This document shows positions 1 through 11,495 of a stretch of 64,000 nucleotides of DNA, one piece after another. The translations under genes were made by a program, and so were the position numbers. The stretch is from positions 1 to 64,000 of the forward strand of contig NYWO01000108.1 of assembly GCA_002685075.1 (NCBI GenBank), given 5' to 3'. The first letter of the stretch is position 1. Each line of letters opens with the position of its first letter. Under the pieces are notes generated by a model. That model was given only the letters and a program-made list of their open reading frames with translations. It was not told the DNA's origin and did not search any database. This DNA comes from Arcobacter sp. Lineage in GTDB: Bacteria; Campylobacterota; Campylobacteria; Campylobacterales; Arcobacteraceae.

Positions 1-849
1 ATAGACATAAATCAAAATGAACTTACAAAAATGGATTTTTTATATAAGCTTACTACTTCAAAAGCAGCTTTAAAAACAATCACTTTAGTTCCAGGTGAGA
101 CAAACTATATTTTAATAAAAAAACTAGCTAAGAAATTTAACTTATCAGAAAAAAAACTTTGGGAAGTATATAATAAACATGCCTATAAAGCTGATGGAAA
201 TATTTTAGCTGATACCTATTCTTTACCTTATGGAATGAAAGAAGATCATTTAATGCTTTATCTTTTATCACAAACAAGTAAAAAGTACGAAGCATTTTCT
301 AAAAAAATATTTGGTATTTATGATAAAAAGAAATGGTATTACTACATAAGTCTTGCTTCTATTATTCAAAAAGAATCAGCAACAATAGATGAAATGCCAA
401 TAGTATCAAGTGTTATTCACAATAGATTAAAAAAAGGTATGAAGCTTCAAATGGATGGTACTTTAAATTATGGTAAATATGCCCATACTAAAATAACAGC
501 CAAAAGAATTAGAGAAGATGATAGTTCATACAATACCTACAAATATAGAGGTTTACCAAAAAATCCAGTATCAGCAGTAGGATTAAATGCGATAAAAGCT
601 GCAATTTTCCCTGTAAAAAGTAGATATTTATACTTTGTAAGAAATAACAAAACTGGTTTACATAAATTTGCGAAAAGTTACAAAGAACACGTAAATAACA
701 TAAATGCAAATAGAGGTGTTAAAAAAAGTTACACTAAAATTAAAGCTGTTGAAACAAAGATTGATAAAGAAGCTAAAACAATCATGAATACCGATGTAAG
801 CAAGCAGAAGCCCACATCTATTAAAGATTTATGGATGAATGTAAAATAA
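1..849 (+). CDS. mltG: Endolytic transglycosylase MltG (YceG-like), 5' truncated by window edge
   Basis: Frame is open from base 1 (IDINQNELTK before the M at 31); motifs LASIIQKESATIDEMPIVSSVIHNRLKKGMKLQMDGTLNYG and YRGLPKNPVSAVGLNAIKAAIFP are typical of MltG. Confidence 0.9.
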   Translation: MDINQNELTKMDFLYKLTTSKAALKTITLVPGETNYILIKKLAKKFNLSEKKLWEVYNKHAYKADGNILADTYSLPYGMKEDHLMLYLLSQTSKKYEAFSKKIFGIYDKKKWYYYISLASIIQKESATIDEMPIVSSVIHNRLKKGMKLQMDGTLNYGKYAHTKITAKRIREDDSSYNTYKYRGLPKNPVSAVGLNAIKAAIFPVKSRYLYFVRNNKTGLHKFAKSYKEHVNNINANRGVKKSYTKIKAVETKIDKEAKTIMNTDVSKQKPTSIKDLWMNVK

Positions 850-955
850 CAATTGTGCAAAATTGAAACAAACATATTTTTGACATATTTTAAATTATAA
901 ATTTCATTTATCATGAATTTAATTAGTGATATGATATTGACATCATAAAAATTAA

Positions 956-3163
<2,208 letters not shown>

Positions 3164-3197
3164 ATTAAAATAAACAAATTTATTTGTTTTATTTAAA

Positions 3198-3228
3198 AAG
3201 GTAAGACATTTATGTCTTGCCTTTTTTT
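3198..3228 (+). terminator. Rho-independent terminator after icd
   Basis: GGTAAGACATTTATGTCTTGCC hairpin followed by TTTTTTT. Confidence 0.8.
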
Positions 3229-3305
3229 ATTTATAATTAATATGATTTAATTGTATTAAATTTAAAATTGATATAATTAAGTTATAAAAACATTAAGGAC
3301 ATATC

Positions 3306-4250
3306 TTGGTAAATAAAAAAGTTGGTATAGTTGGAGTTGGTAATGTTGGTTCTACTTTAGCTTATACTTTAGCAAATAAAGGTATCTGCTCTACAGTAGT
3401 TTTAAAAGATATTAGAGAAAATATTGTACAAGCAATGGCTTTAGATATATCTCAAGCAGCAAATGCTGCAAAATCACATACATTAGTAACTGCTGCACAA
3501 GATGGAAGTGATTTAAAAGGTTGTGATGTAATAGTTGTAACAGCTGGAATTCCTAGAAAACCTGGTATGAGTAGAGATGATTTACTTCTTACAAATGCAA
3601 AAATTATGAAAAGTGTAATTGAAGATATAAAAGAAAATGCTCCTGGTGCAATAATTATAATAGTTTCAAATCCACTAGATGCGATGGTATATTCTGCACT
3701 AAAAAGTTCTGGTTTCAAAAAAAATCAAATAATTGGAATGGCAGGTATTTTAGATTCCGCTAGAATGAGTCACTTTATATTAGAGAAACTTGGATATGGA
3801 GCAGGACAAATTGAATCTTCTGTTATGGGAGGACATGGTGATGATATGGTACCTCTTCCAAACTATTCAACTGTCGCAGGAGTTCCTTTAAGTGAATTAT
3901 TAGCAGAAGAAGAAATTGAAGAAATTGTTACAAAAACAAAAAATGGTGGTTTACAAATTGTAAAACTACTTGAAATTGGTTCTGCATATTATGCACCAGC
4001 TCATGCAACTTCACTTATGGTTGAAGCTATACTACATAACCAAAAGAAAATATATCCATGTGCTGTACTTTTAGAAGGAGAATATGGGTACAAAGATATT
4101 GTAGGTGGTGTTCCTGTAATGTTAGGAAGTAATGGTATTGAAAAAATTATTGAATTAAATTTAGATAAAAAACAAGAAGCACAATTTAAAAAATCTATAA
4201 ATTCAGTACAAGAATTAGTAGATACTTTAGAATCTAAGTTTTTTAATTAA
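3306..4250 (+). CDS. mdh: Malate dehydrogenase (LDH/MDH superfamily), TTG start
   Basis: N-terminal VGIVGVGNVGSTLAY Rossmann motif, VVTAGIPRKPGMSRDDLL, VMGGHGDDMVPLPNYSTVAGVPL. Confidence 0.93.
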   Translation: MVNKKVGIVGVGNVGSTLAYTLANKGICSTVVLKDIRENIVQAMALDISQAANAAKSHTLVTAAQDGSDLKGCDVIVVTAGIPRKPGMSRDDLLLTNAKIMKSVIEDIKENAPGAIIIIVSNPLDAMVYSALKSSGFKKNQIIGMAGILDSARMSHFILEKLGYGAGQIESSVMGGHGDDMVPLPNYSTVAGVPLSELLAEEEIEEIVTKTKNGGLQIVKLLEIGSAYYAPAHATSLMVEAILHNQKKIYPCAVLLEGEYGYKDIVGGVPVMLGSNGIEKIIELNLDKKQEAQFKKSINSVQELVDTLESKFFN

Positions 4251-4278
4251 TAGTTAAAATATAATAAAAGGCATACAT

Positions 4279-4575
4279 ATGAAACAAACGTTTGAAGTAG
4301 AAAATGTAAAATGTGGTGGATGTGCTAATACTTTAATCTCATCATTAAAAGAAGAATTTGGTGAAGTTTTAGTAGATTTAGATGTTTATCCACGAAAAAT
4401 AACATTAGAATTAGAAGAAGAGAAAAGAGAAGCATTAAAATTAAAATTAAGAGCCTTAGGATATCCTTTATCAAGTGATGAACTATCTAGCTTACAAAAA
4501 GCTACAACAACAGCTAAAAGCTTTGTATCATGTGCTATTGGTAAAGTTAATGTAGCTACTGGAAAAACTGATTAA
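4279..4575 (+). CDS. Heavy-metal-associated (HMA) domain protein
   Basis: MKQTFEVENVKCGGCANTL: HMA fold with GGCAxT metal-binding motif. Confidence 0.75.
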   Translation: MKQTFEVENVKCGGCANTLISSLKEEFGEVLVDLDVYPRKITLELEEEKREALKLKLRALGYPLSSDELSSLQKATTTAKSFVSCAIGKVNVATGKTD

Positions 4576-4726
4576 ACTCTCTTATGAATAAAGTAAAAAA
4601 TAATTTTTTTTACTTTATTAAATACTTTCAATTATTATACACCCTGCTTATAAACTAATCAGAAAAATATATATTTTTTATACAGTTTAGAATTAAAATA
4701 TTTATATTTATTTGATAAACTAAATT

Positions 4727-5509
4727 ATGTTACAAACAAAAAAACAAAATTACCTTATATTTACAGACTTAGATGGAACATTACTTGATCATAATACATA
4801 TAGCACAGAAGATGCAAAAGAGATGCTTGAATATATCAAGTTAAATAATATCCCATTAATTATAGTTACAAGTAAAACAAAACAAGAGATTCTAAAACTT
4901 AGAAAACAACTTGATATAAACTACCCTTTTATTGTTGAAAATGGTGCAGGTATTTTCTTACCTGAAGATGAAGATTTTAAACAAATTAATATGGGTAAAA
5001 CATATAGTGAAACATTATGCTTTATTAATCAGTATAGAGAAACATTTAATATTAAAAGTTTTTTTGATATGAATGACAAAGTAATTTCTAGTCTTACTGG
5101 ACTGAATATAGAAAATTCAAAATTAGCAAAAAAAAGAGATTTTACTGAGCCTTTTATAATAGAAAAGGAATCAAATATTGAGAAGCTAAGACAAGTAAGT
5201 TTAAAAGAAGGATTTGACATTGTTAAAGGTGGTAGATTTTATCATCTAATTACAAAAGACCAAGATAAAGCTCATGCTGTTTTAAAACTTAAAAATATTT
5301 ATGAGGAGAAATATAATAAAAAGTTTAAAACTATTGCATTGGGTGATGGAGAAAATGACAAAACAATGCTTGATGTTTCAGATATTTCAATTCTTATTAA
5401 AAAAGTTAATGGAACATTTATTGATTATAATAAAAAAAATCTTATAAAAACACAAGATATTGGACCAAAAGGTTGGAATGAAGCTTTAAAAGGAATTTTA
5501 TGCAAGTAA
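4727..5509 (+). CDS. HAD-superfamily (mannosyl/glucosyl)-3-phosphoglycerate phosphatase
   Basis: IFTDLDGTLLDHNTYS, IIVTSKTKQEI, GGRFYHLI, ALGDGENDKTML; MPGP-type Cof-like HAD. Neighbours support the substrate class. Confidence 0.8.
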   Translation: MLQTKKQNYLIFTDLDGTLLDHNTYSTEDAKEMLEYIKLNNIPLIIVTSKTKQEILKLRKQLDINYPFIVENGAGIFLPEDEDFKQINMGKTYSETLCFINQYRETFNIKSFFDMNDKVISSLTGLNIENSKLAKKRDFTEPFIIEKESNIEKLRQVSLKEGFDIVKGGRFYHLITKDQDKAHAVLKLKNIYEEKYNKKFKTIALGDGENDKTMLDVSDISILIKKVNGTFIDYNKKNLIKTQDIGPKGWNEALKGILCK

Positions 5510-6795
5510 AAGAGATACTAACAGATTCATTTTTTAATGTTTTAAAAAATATTGAACCATCTAAACTTATTGATAATAAATGTATTTTTAAAGAGGATAA
5601 AATTCTTATTAACAAGAAAACTATTTCTTTAGCTAAAGATAAAAAAATACATCTTTTTGGTTCTGGAAAAGCTGTTTTAAGTATGGCTAAAACAATATAT
5701 GCACAATATGAAGAAAAAATAGAAAATGCTGTGCTTGTAGGCCCTTATGAAAATAATCTAAATAAAGATAACTTAACTTACCTACAAAGTAGTCATCCAA
5801 TTCCTAGTGAAAAAAGTTTACTTGCTGCAAGGCACTTAAAAGATGCAATTGAAAGTTTAGAAGAAGATGAATTTTTTATTTACTTACTTTCAGGTGGAAC
5901 TTCAGCATTAGTTGAATTACCTGTTGATGAGATATCAATGGAAGAGTTTCAAGAAACAACAGATCTTATGATAAAAGGATCTATGCCTATAGTTGCGATG
6001 AACTGTATTAGAAAGCATTTATCTCAAGTAAAAGGTGGAAGATTAGTCTCAAATTGTAAAGCAAGAGGAATAGTTTTAGTTTTAAGTGATGTTATTACAA
6101 ATGATTTAGAAGCTATTGGCTCTGCTCCTTTATATTGTGATAGTTCAAACTTTGAAACTGCAATAAATTATTTAAAAGAGTATGAATTACTTGAAAATAT
6201 ACCTAAAAAAGTCAAAGCATATTTACAATTAGGAGAACTTGGAAAAATCAAAGATACTCCTAAAACTCAAAAAGACAATATTGAACATTTTATAGTAGCC
6301 TCAAATGAAATATTACTTACAGATATAAAAAAAGAGCTTGAAATAAAAAATATCAAAGCTGTAATTATAGATAAAAAAATAGAAGATGACGTAAATATAG
6401 TAATAAATGATTTACTACAGTTTATTGAAACAAAAAAAGAAGGATGTTTTATTTTTGGAGGAGAAGCTTTAGTAAAAGTTACTTCAAATGGAAAAGGTGG
6501 AAGAAACCAACATCTTGTTTTATCATTCCTAGATAGATTTCCAAAAGATAAAAAAATTACAATTTTAAGTGCGGCAAGTGATGGAGTTGATGGAAACTCA
6601 AATAGTGCTGGAGCTATTATTGATAATAATAGTTTAAAAAAAGCAGAATTATTAAATCTTGATATTAAAGAGTATTTAAAAAGTTTTAATTCAAATGAAT
6701 TCTTTGAAAAAACTAATGATTTAATAAACACAGGACCTAGTCATAATAATATGCTAGATGTAATAATAATATATATAGAAAAAGGAGAGCAATAA
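5500..6795 (+). CDS. Glycerate kinase, MOFRL/GckA-type (glycerate 2-kinase)
   Basis: HLFGSGKAVLSMAKTI, YLLSGGTSALVELP, CIRKHLSQVKGGRLVSNC, GGRNQHLVLSFL, AASDGVDGNSNSAGAIID. Confidence 0.9.
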   Translation: MQVKEILTDSFFNVLKNIEPSKLIDNKCIFKEDKILINKKTISLAKDKKIHLFGSGKAVLSMAKTIYAQYEEKIENAVLVGPYENNLNKDNLTYLQSSHPIPSEKSLLAARHLKDAIESLEEDEFFIYLLSGGTSALVELPVDEISMEEFQETTDLMIKGSMPIVAMNCIRKHLSQVKGGRLVSNCKARGIVLVLSDVITNDLEAIGSAPLYCDSSNFETAINYLKEYELLENIPKKVKAYLQLGELGKIKDTPKTQKDNIEHFIVASNEILLTDIKKELEIKNIKAVIIDKKIEDDVNIVINDLLQFIETKKEGCFIFGGEALVKVTSNGKGGRNQHLVLSFLDRFPKDKKITILSAASDGVDGNSNSAGAIIDNNSLKKAELLNLDIKEYLKSFNSNEFFEKTNDLINTGPSHNNMLDVIIIYIEKGEQ

Positions 6796-8007
6796 ATGTC
6801 AGATTTTTTTCAAAACGGTGTAATTACAACGCTTCAAAATTTAGGTGAGCGAAGTTTAGAAGATATAGAAGAGGAACTTTTAGAATTTAGCAAAAGAAGA
6901 AGAATGGTTCTTTTATTACCTGCTTTATATTCAGAATTTCAAACACCAGCTATGCACAAGATTATTGATGAATTAAAGAATATAAAATATTTATATAAAA
7001 TTATACTAGGTCTTGATCAAGCAAATAAAGAACAATTTGAAGAAGTAAAAGTACTAATGTCAAAACTTCCATGTAAAGTTGATGTTCTATGGAATGATGG
7101 ACCTAGGATTAAAGAGTTATATTCTGAACTCACAAAAGAAGGTTTTCCAGGTCTTGATACACCAGGAAAAGGAAGAAATGTATGGACAATGTTAGGTTAT
7201 GGTTTAGCAGATAAAGATGCTTATGCTTTTGCTCTTCATGATTGTGATATTGTAAATTATTCAAGAGAAATTCCTGCAAGACTTTTCTATCCAATAATTC
7301 ACCCAGCTCTTGATTTTGAGTTTAATAAAGGTTATTACTCAAGAGTTACTAATAAACTCCATGGAAGAGCTACAAGACTTCTTTATAGCCCACTTATTAA
7401 CTCTTTAAAAAAGATACATGGACAAAGTAGATACTTAGAATATATGGAAAGTTTTAGATATGCATTATCAGGAGAGTTCTCATTTATTAGATCAATGGGA
7501 AGAGGTATTGCTATTTCTCCTACTTGGGGATTAGAAGTATCAACATTAAGTGAAGTTTATAAAAACACATCTAATAGAAGAATATGTCAAACTCAAATTA
7601 TGGATACATATGAACATAAACATCAAGAACTAGGTTCAGAAGAATCTGGTGGTGGTATTTATAAAATGGCAAATGATATAGCAAAAACTATTTTTAGAGT
7701 AATGGCACAAGAAGGTGTTGTTTTCTCAACTTCAACATTTAAAACTCTTCTTGCAACCTACTTTCAAGAATCAAGATTTGAAATATCAAAATATAATGCT
7801 CTTAGTAAAATAAATGGCTTAAACTATGTTAGAGAAAAAGAGATAAATGCTGTTGAAGTTTTTCAAACAGCTATTAAAGAAGCATCAGAAGAATACTATG
7901 AAGACCCAATGGGAATACCTTCTTTATCTCCTTGGATAACTGTAAGATCAGTATTACCTGATTTTTCTGATAAATTTAATCGTTATGTTAAAAAGGATAA
8001 CGAATGA
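6796..8007 (+). CDS. Glucosyl-3-phosphoglycerate synthase-like glycosyltransferase
   Basis: DxD-type HDCDIVNYSREIPARLFYPI, PGLDTPGKGRNVWTMLGYGLA, GRATRLLYSPLINSLKK; adjacent to phosphatase, GH13 phosphorylase and glycerate kinase. Confidence 0.75.
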   Translation: MSDFFQNGVITTLQNLGERSLEDIEEELLEFSKRRRMVLLLPALYSEFQTPAMHKIIDELKNIKYLYKIILGLDQANKEQFEEVKVLMSKLPCKVDVLWNDGPRIKELYSELTKEGFPGLDTPGKGRNVWTMLGYGLADKDAYAFALHDCDIVNYSREIPARLFYPIIHPALDFEFNKGYYSRVTNKLHGRATRLLYSPLINSLKKIHGQSRYLEYMESFRYALSGEFSFIRSMGRGIAISPTWGLEVSTLSEVYKNTSNRRICQTQIMDTYEHKHQELGSEESGGGIYKMANDIAKTIFRVMAQEGVVFSTSTFKTLLATYFQESRFEISKYNALSKINGLNYVREKEINAVEVFQTAIKEASEEYYEDPMGIPSLSPWITVRSVLPDFSDKFNRYVKKDNE

Positions 8008-9719
8008 ATGAAAACATAAATAAAAGATTAGAAAAACTATATCCCAAACAAACAGCTAATGATGCGTATAAAGGTATTGAAAAATTAATTAACAAATATA
8101 AAAAAACTATAAATTCAAAAGAATATCATTTAAGTCAAAAAGATATTATTTTAATAACTTATGGAGATCAAGTTTCAAAAAATAGTGAAGCAACGCTTCA
8201 AACATTAAACGGGTTTATGGATAATCATTTAAAAGGTGTTGTAAACTCAGTTCATATTCTTCCTTTTTATCCCTACTCTTCAGATGATGGTTTTTCAGTA
8301 GTTGATTATAAAGAAGTTGATCCGCATATGGGTTCGTGGAGAGAAGTTGAACAATTATCAGCTGATTATAGAATAATGGTTGATGGAGTAATTAACCACA
8401 TATCACAGTTTTCTTTATGGTTTAAAGCCTATTTAGCGGGGGATAAGGAGTATGATGATTTTTTTATTGAGCTTGACCCTACAATTGATTTAAGTAAAGT
8501 AGTAAGGCCAAGAGCTAGTCCTCTTTTACATGAATACTTAGATGATGATGGAAAAATACATAATATATGGACTACTTTTAGTAAAGACCAAGTTGACTTA
8601 AATTATAAAAGTTACAAAGTTTTATGTAGTGTTTTAGATGCAATGTTCTTTTATATTGAAAAAGGAGCAACACTAATTAGACTTGATGCAATTGCTTTCA
8701 TTTGGAAAGAGATAGGCACACAGTGTGTTCACTTACCTCAAACACATGAATTAATACAATTAATGAGAGATATTTTACATGAAGTTGCACCTGAAGTTAT
8801 CATAATAACAGAAACAAACGTTCCTCATCATGAAAATATTTCATATTTTGGAAGTGGAGAGGATGAAGCTCAAATGGTTTACAACTTTGCATTACCACCA
8901 TTATTATTAAACTCTATTATTCATTCAAATACAGAAAAGTTAAGTTCATGGGCTAAAACATTAAAACTTCCAAGTAATAAAGTATGTTTCTTTAACTTTA
9001 CAGCAAGTCATGATGGTATTGGATTAAGACCAGTTAAAGGATTATTAAGCGATAAAGAAGTGGACGATATTGTTCAAAATGTTCAAAAAAATGGAGGTTT
9101 AGTTTCATATAGAGCAGAAGAAGATGGTAGCAAAACACCTTATGAGTTAAATTGTAGTTATATTGATGCACTAACAAATCCACAAGAAGATCAATTACTT
9201 AGAATTAAACGTATGCTTGTAACACAGGCAACAGTTTTAGCAATGCCTGGTGTTCCTGGAATTTATTTCCATTCAATTGTAGGTTCACAAAACTATCATG
9301 ATGGAGTTAAACACTCAGGAATAAATAGAACAATAAATAGAGAAAAATATAATATCGATTGGTTAGAAAAAGAGTTATCAACTCTAGGAAGCTTAGCTAA
9401 AACTATTTTTGATTCATACAAAAGAATGATTTCTATTAGAATAAATGAAGAAGCCTTTAATCCTTTTGGTGAATTTGAGTTTTTAACATTAGATAAAAGA
9501 GTTTTTGCAATAGATAAATTTAATATTGAAAAAACTAGCCGAATACTTTCATTAAACAATTATTCTAATGAAAAAGTGACAATAAACTTACCAAAAAATA
9601 TAAAACTTCCACTATGTGATATTTTAAGTTCTAATTATTGTGATGAAAGTACAGAAAAAAAAGAATTAACAATAACACTTGAGCCATATCAAATTATGTG
9701 GCTTAAGGGAAAAATATAA
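8004..9719 (+). CDS. GH13 sucrose phosphorylase-family enzyme, probable glucosylglycerate phosphorylase
   Basis: VHILPFYPYSSDDGFSVVDYKEVDPHMGSW, FTASHDGIGLRPVKGLL, ATLIRLDAIAFIWKE; substrate inferred from context. Confidence 0.8.
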   Translation: MNENINKRLEKLYPKQTANDAYKGIEKLINKYKKTINSKEYHLSQKDIILITYGDQVSKNSEATLQTLNGFMDNHLKGVVNSVHILPFYPYSSDDGFSVVDYKEVDPHMGSWREVEQLSADYRIMVDGVINHISQFSLWFKAYLAGDKEYDDFFIELDPTIDLSKVVRPRASPLLHEYLDDDGKIHNIWTTFSKDQVDLNYKSYKVLCSVLDAMFFYIEKGATLIRLDAIAFIWKEIGTQCVHLPQTHELIQLMRDILHEVAPEVIIITETNVPHHENISYFGSGEDEAQMVYNFALPPLLLNSIIHSNTEKLSSWAKTLKLPSNKVCFFNFTASHDGIGLRPVKGLLSDKEVDDIVQNVQKNGGLVSYRAEEDGSKTPYELNCSYIDALTNPQEDQLLRIKRMLVTQATVLAMPGVPGIYFHSIVGSQNYHDGVKHSGINRTINREKYNIDWLEKELSTLGSLAKTIFDSYKRMISIRINEEAFNPFGEFEFLTLDKRVFAIDKFNIEKTSRILSLNNYSNEKVTINLPKNIKLPLCDILSSNYCDESTEKKELTITLEPYQIMWLKGKI

Positions 9720-9735
9720 AAATTAAGGAGAAAAA

Positions 9736-10581
9736 ATGAGTGATATAACAAAATGTTTATTCCCAGCAGCAGGATATGGGACAAGGTTTTTACCAGCAAC
9801 AAAGGCAATGCCAAAAGAGATGTTACCAGTACTTACAAAACCACTAATTCAGTATGGGGTTGAAGAAGCTATGGAAGCTGGATGTGATGTAATGTCGATT
9901 ATTACAGGACGAGGGAAAAGAGCTATTACAGATCATTTTGATATTTCATACGAACTTGAACATCAAATAGAGGGTTCTTCAAAAGAAAAGATGTTAGCAG
10001 ATATTAGAAATATTATTGATAAATGTACCTTTACTTATACAAGACAAAATGAGATGAAAGGTTTAGGAGATGCTATTTATAAAGGAAAGGTTTTAGTAGG
10101 AGAGCAAAGTCCTTTTGCTGTTATTTTAGCAGATGACTTATGTATAAACCCAAAAGGAGATGGAGTTTTAACTCAAATGGTTAAACTTTATGAAAAATAT
10201 AAGTGTTGTATTGTTGCTTGTATGGAAGTACCTAAAAAAGATGTCCATAAGTATGGTGTTATTGAAGGTAAAATTATGGAAGATAATGTTCATATTGTTT
10301 CAAATATGATTGAAAAACCAGACAATGATAAAGCACCTTCAAATCTTGCAGTGATTGGAAGATATATATTAACTCCAGAAATCTTTGAAATAATTAAAAA
10401 TACAAAACCTGGGAAAAATGGAGAATTACAAATTACTGATGCTCTTTGTGCACAAGCAAAAAATGGCATGGTTCTTGCATATAAATTTGAAGGTAAAAGG
10501 TTTGACTGTGGTTCAGTAGATGGTTTTGTTGAAGCAACAAATTACTTTTATAACTTAGAAAAAAAGCCAACTAAAGTATAA
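9736..10581 (+). CDS. galU: UTP-glucose-1-phosphate uridylyltransferase
   Basis: CLFPAAGYGTRFLPATKAMPKEMLPVLTKPLIQYGVEEA; GGAGAA RBS. Confidence 0.96.
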   Translation: MSDITKCLFPAAGYGTRFLPATKAMPKEMLPVLTKPLIQYGVEEAMEAGCDVMSIITGRGKRAITDHFDISYELEHQIEGSSKEKMLADIRNIIDKCTFTYTRQNEMKGLGDAIYKGKVLVGEQSPFAVILADDLCINPKGDGVLTQMVKLYEKYKCCIVACMEVPKKDVHKYGVIEGKIMEDNVHIVSNMIEKPDNDKAPSNLAVIGRYILTPEIFEIIKNTKPGKNGELQITDALCAQAKNGMVLAYKFEGKRFDCGSVDGFVEATNYFYNLEKKPTKV

Positions 10582-10652
10582 GTATATAAAATCAAATTAC
10601 ACAATTAATAAACTTTTATATTATAAAATATTTTTAATATAAAGGATTATTA

Positions 10653-10906
10653 ATGAAACTATTAACATTTATTATTAGCATCTCAATTGCACTTATTACA
10701 CTTTTATAAGTTTAGAAACTTCAACTATAATTGGGAATATTTTTATTACACCAATAACATATATATCAAATCTTTTAAAACAAAATTTTTCATATATACC
10801 CTATGTAATTCATGTATTACTAATTTTTACTATAGGAACTTTATATATATTATTATTTAAATTGTTTATTTTAAATAAGTTATTAAGGTTTCAATATACT
10901 TATTAG
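10653..10906 (+). pseudogene. Possible frameshifted small membrane protein
   Basis: RBS AAGGATT + ATG at 10653 gives MKLLTFIISISIALITLL*; an overlapping hydrophobic frame then continues from 10703 (FISLETSTIIGNIFITPITYISNLLKQ...YVIHVLLIFTIGTLYILLFKLFIL) to the stop at 10904-10906. Confidence 0.35.
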
Positions 10907-11495
10907 CTTCTTCTTTAGTAATACCAAACTCTAAAGCATCTTTTTTTACTTCTGCTTCTTTTAACTTAACTATAGAATTATCTTCATTAATTTTAAAAAT
11001 AAAATATTTAGTTTGAGTATCATCTGAAATATTAAGTAATTTAATAAAACTTCCATTTGTGTCATTTACCATAGGAATTTTAGAGTTTCTATTTAACTCT
11101 TCTAGTTTTCCATTTACTGCTAGCTTTTTAATAAACCATGGAGTTTTTGATATGTTAGCAACTAATACAATATCATTTCTATTTACACTTTTTAAAGGCT
11201 CGATAAGAGACAGGGCATCATGGTTTAATACAATAATATATTTTCTATTTGATTTAAATAAATCCTTCTTTTTCATATATCCACCAACACCAATAACTTC
11301 AAAATGACTTGGAAATAAAGAAGTATTTAATTTAATATTTTTATTAACTTCTATATCTTTATTTACTTGTTTAGGTGCAGTTATATATACTAATAAACCA
11401 AATCCCATAATTGCTAAAAAAACTATTTTTAAAACATTTGCCATTAATTGTATTCCTATTATTTTAATTATTGATTTTTTTGTTTTTTTGCCCAT
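10866..11495 (-). CDS. Hypothetical protein with one N-terminal transmembrane helix
   Basis: 209-aa ORF, hydrophobic LMANVLKIVFLAIMGFGLLVYI near N-terminus; no family recognised. Confidence 0.7.
   Translation of the reverse strand: MGKKTKKSIIKIIGIQLMANVLKIVFLAIMGFGLLVYITAPKQVNKDIEVNKNIKLNTSLFPSHFEVIGVGGYMKKKDLFKSNRKYIIVLNHDALSLIEPLKSVNRNDIVLVANISKTPWFIKKLAVNGKLEELNRNSKIPMVNDTNGSFIKLLNISDDTQTKYFIFKINEDNSIVKLKEAEVKKDALEFGITKEEANKYIETLITYLK

Noticed and set aside
6267-6731. 154-aa minus-strand ORF inside glycerate kinase
   Set aside because: Antisense shadow of a well-supported gene; no recognisable domain or RBS.
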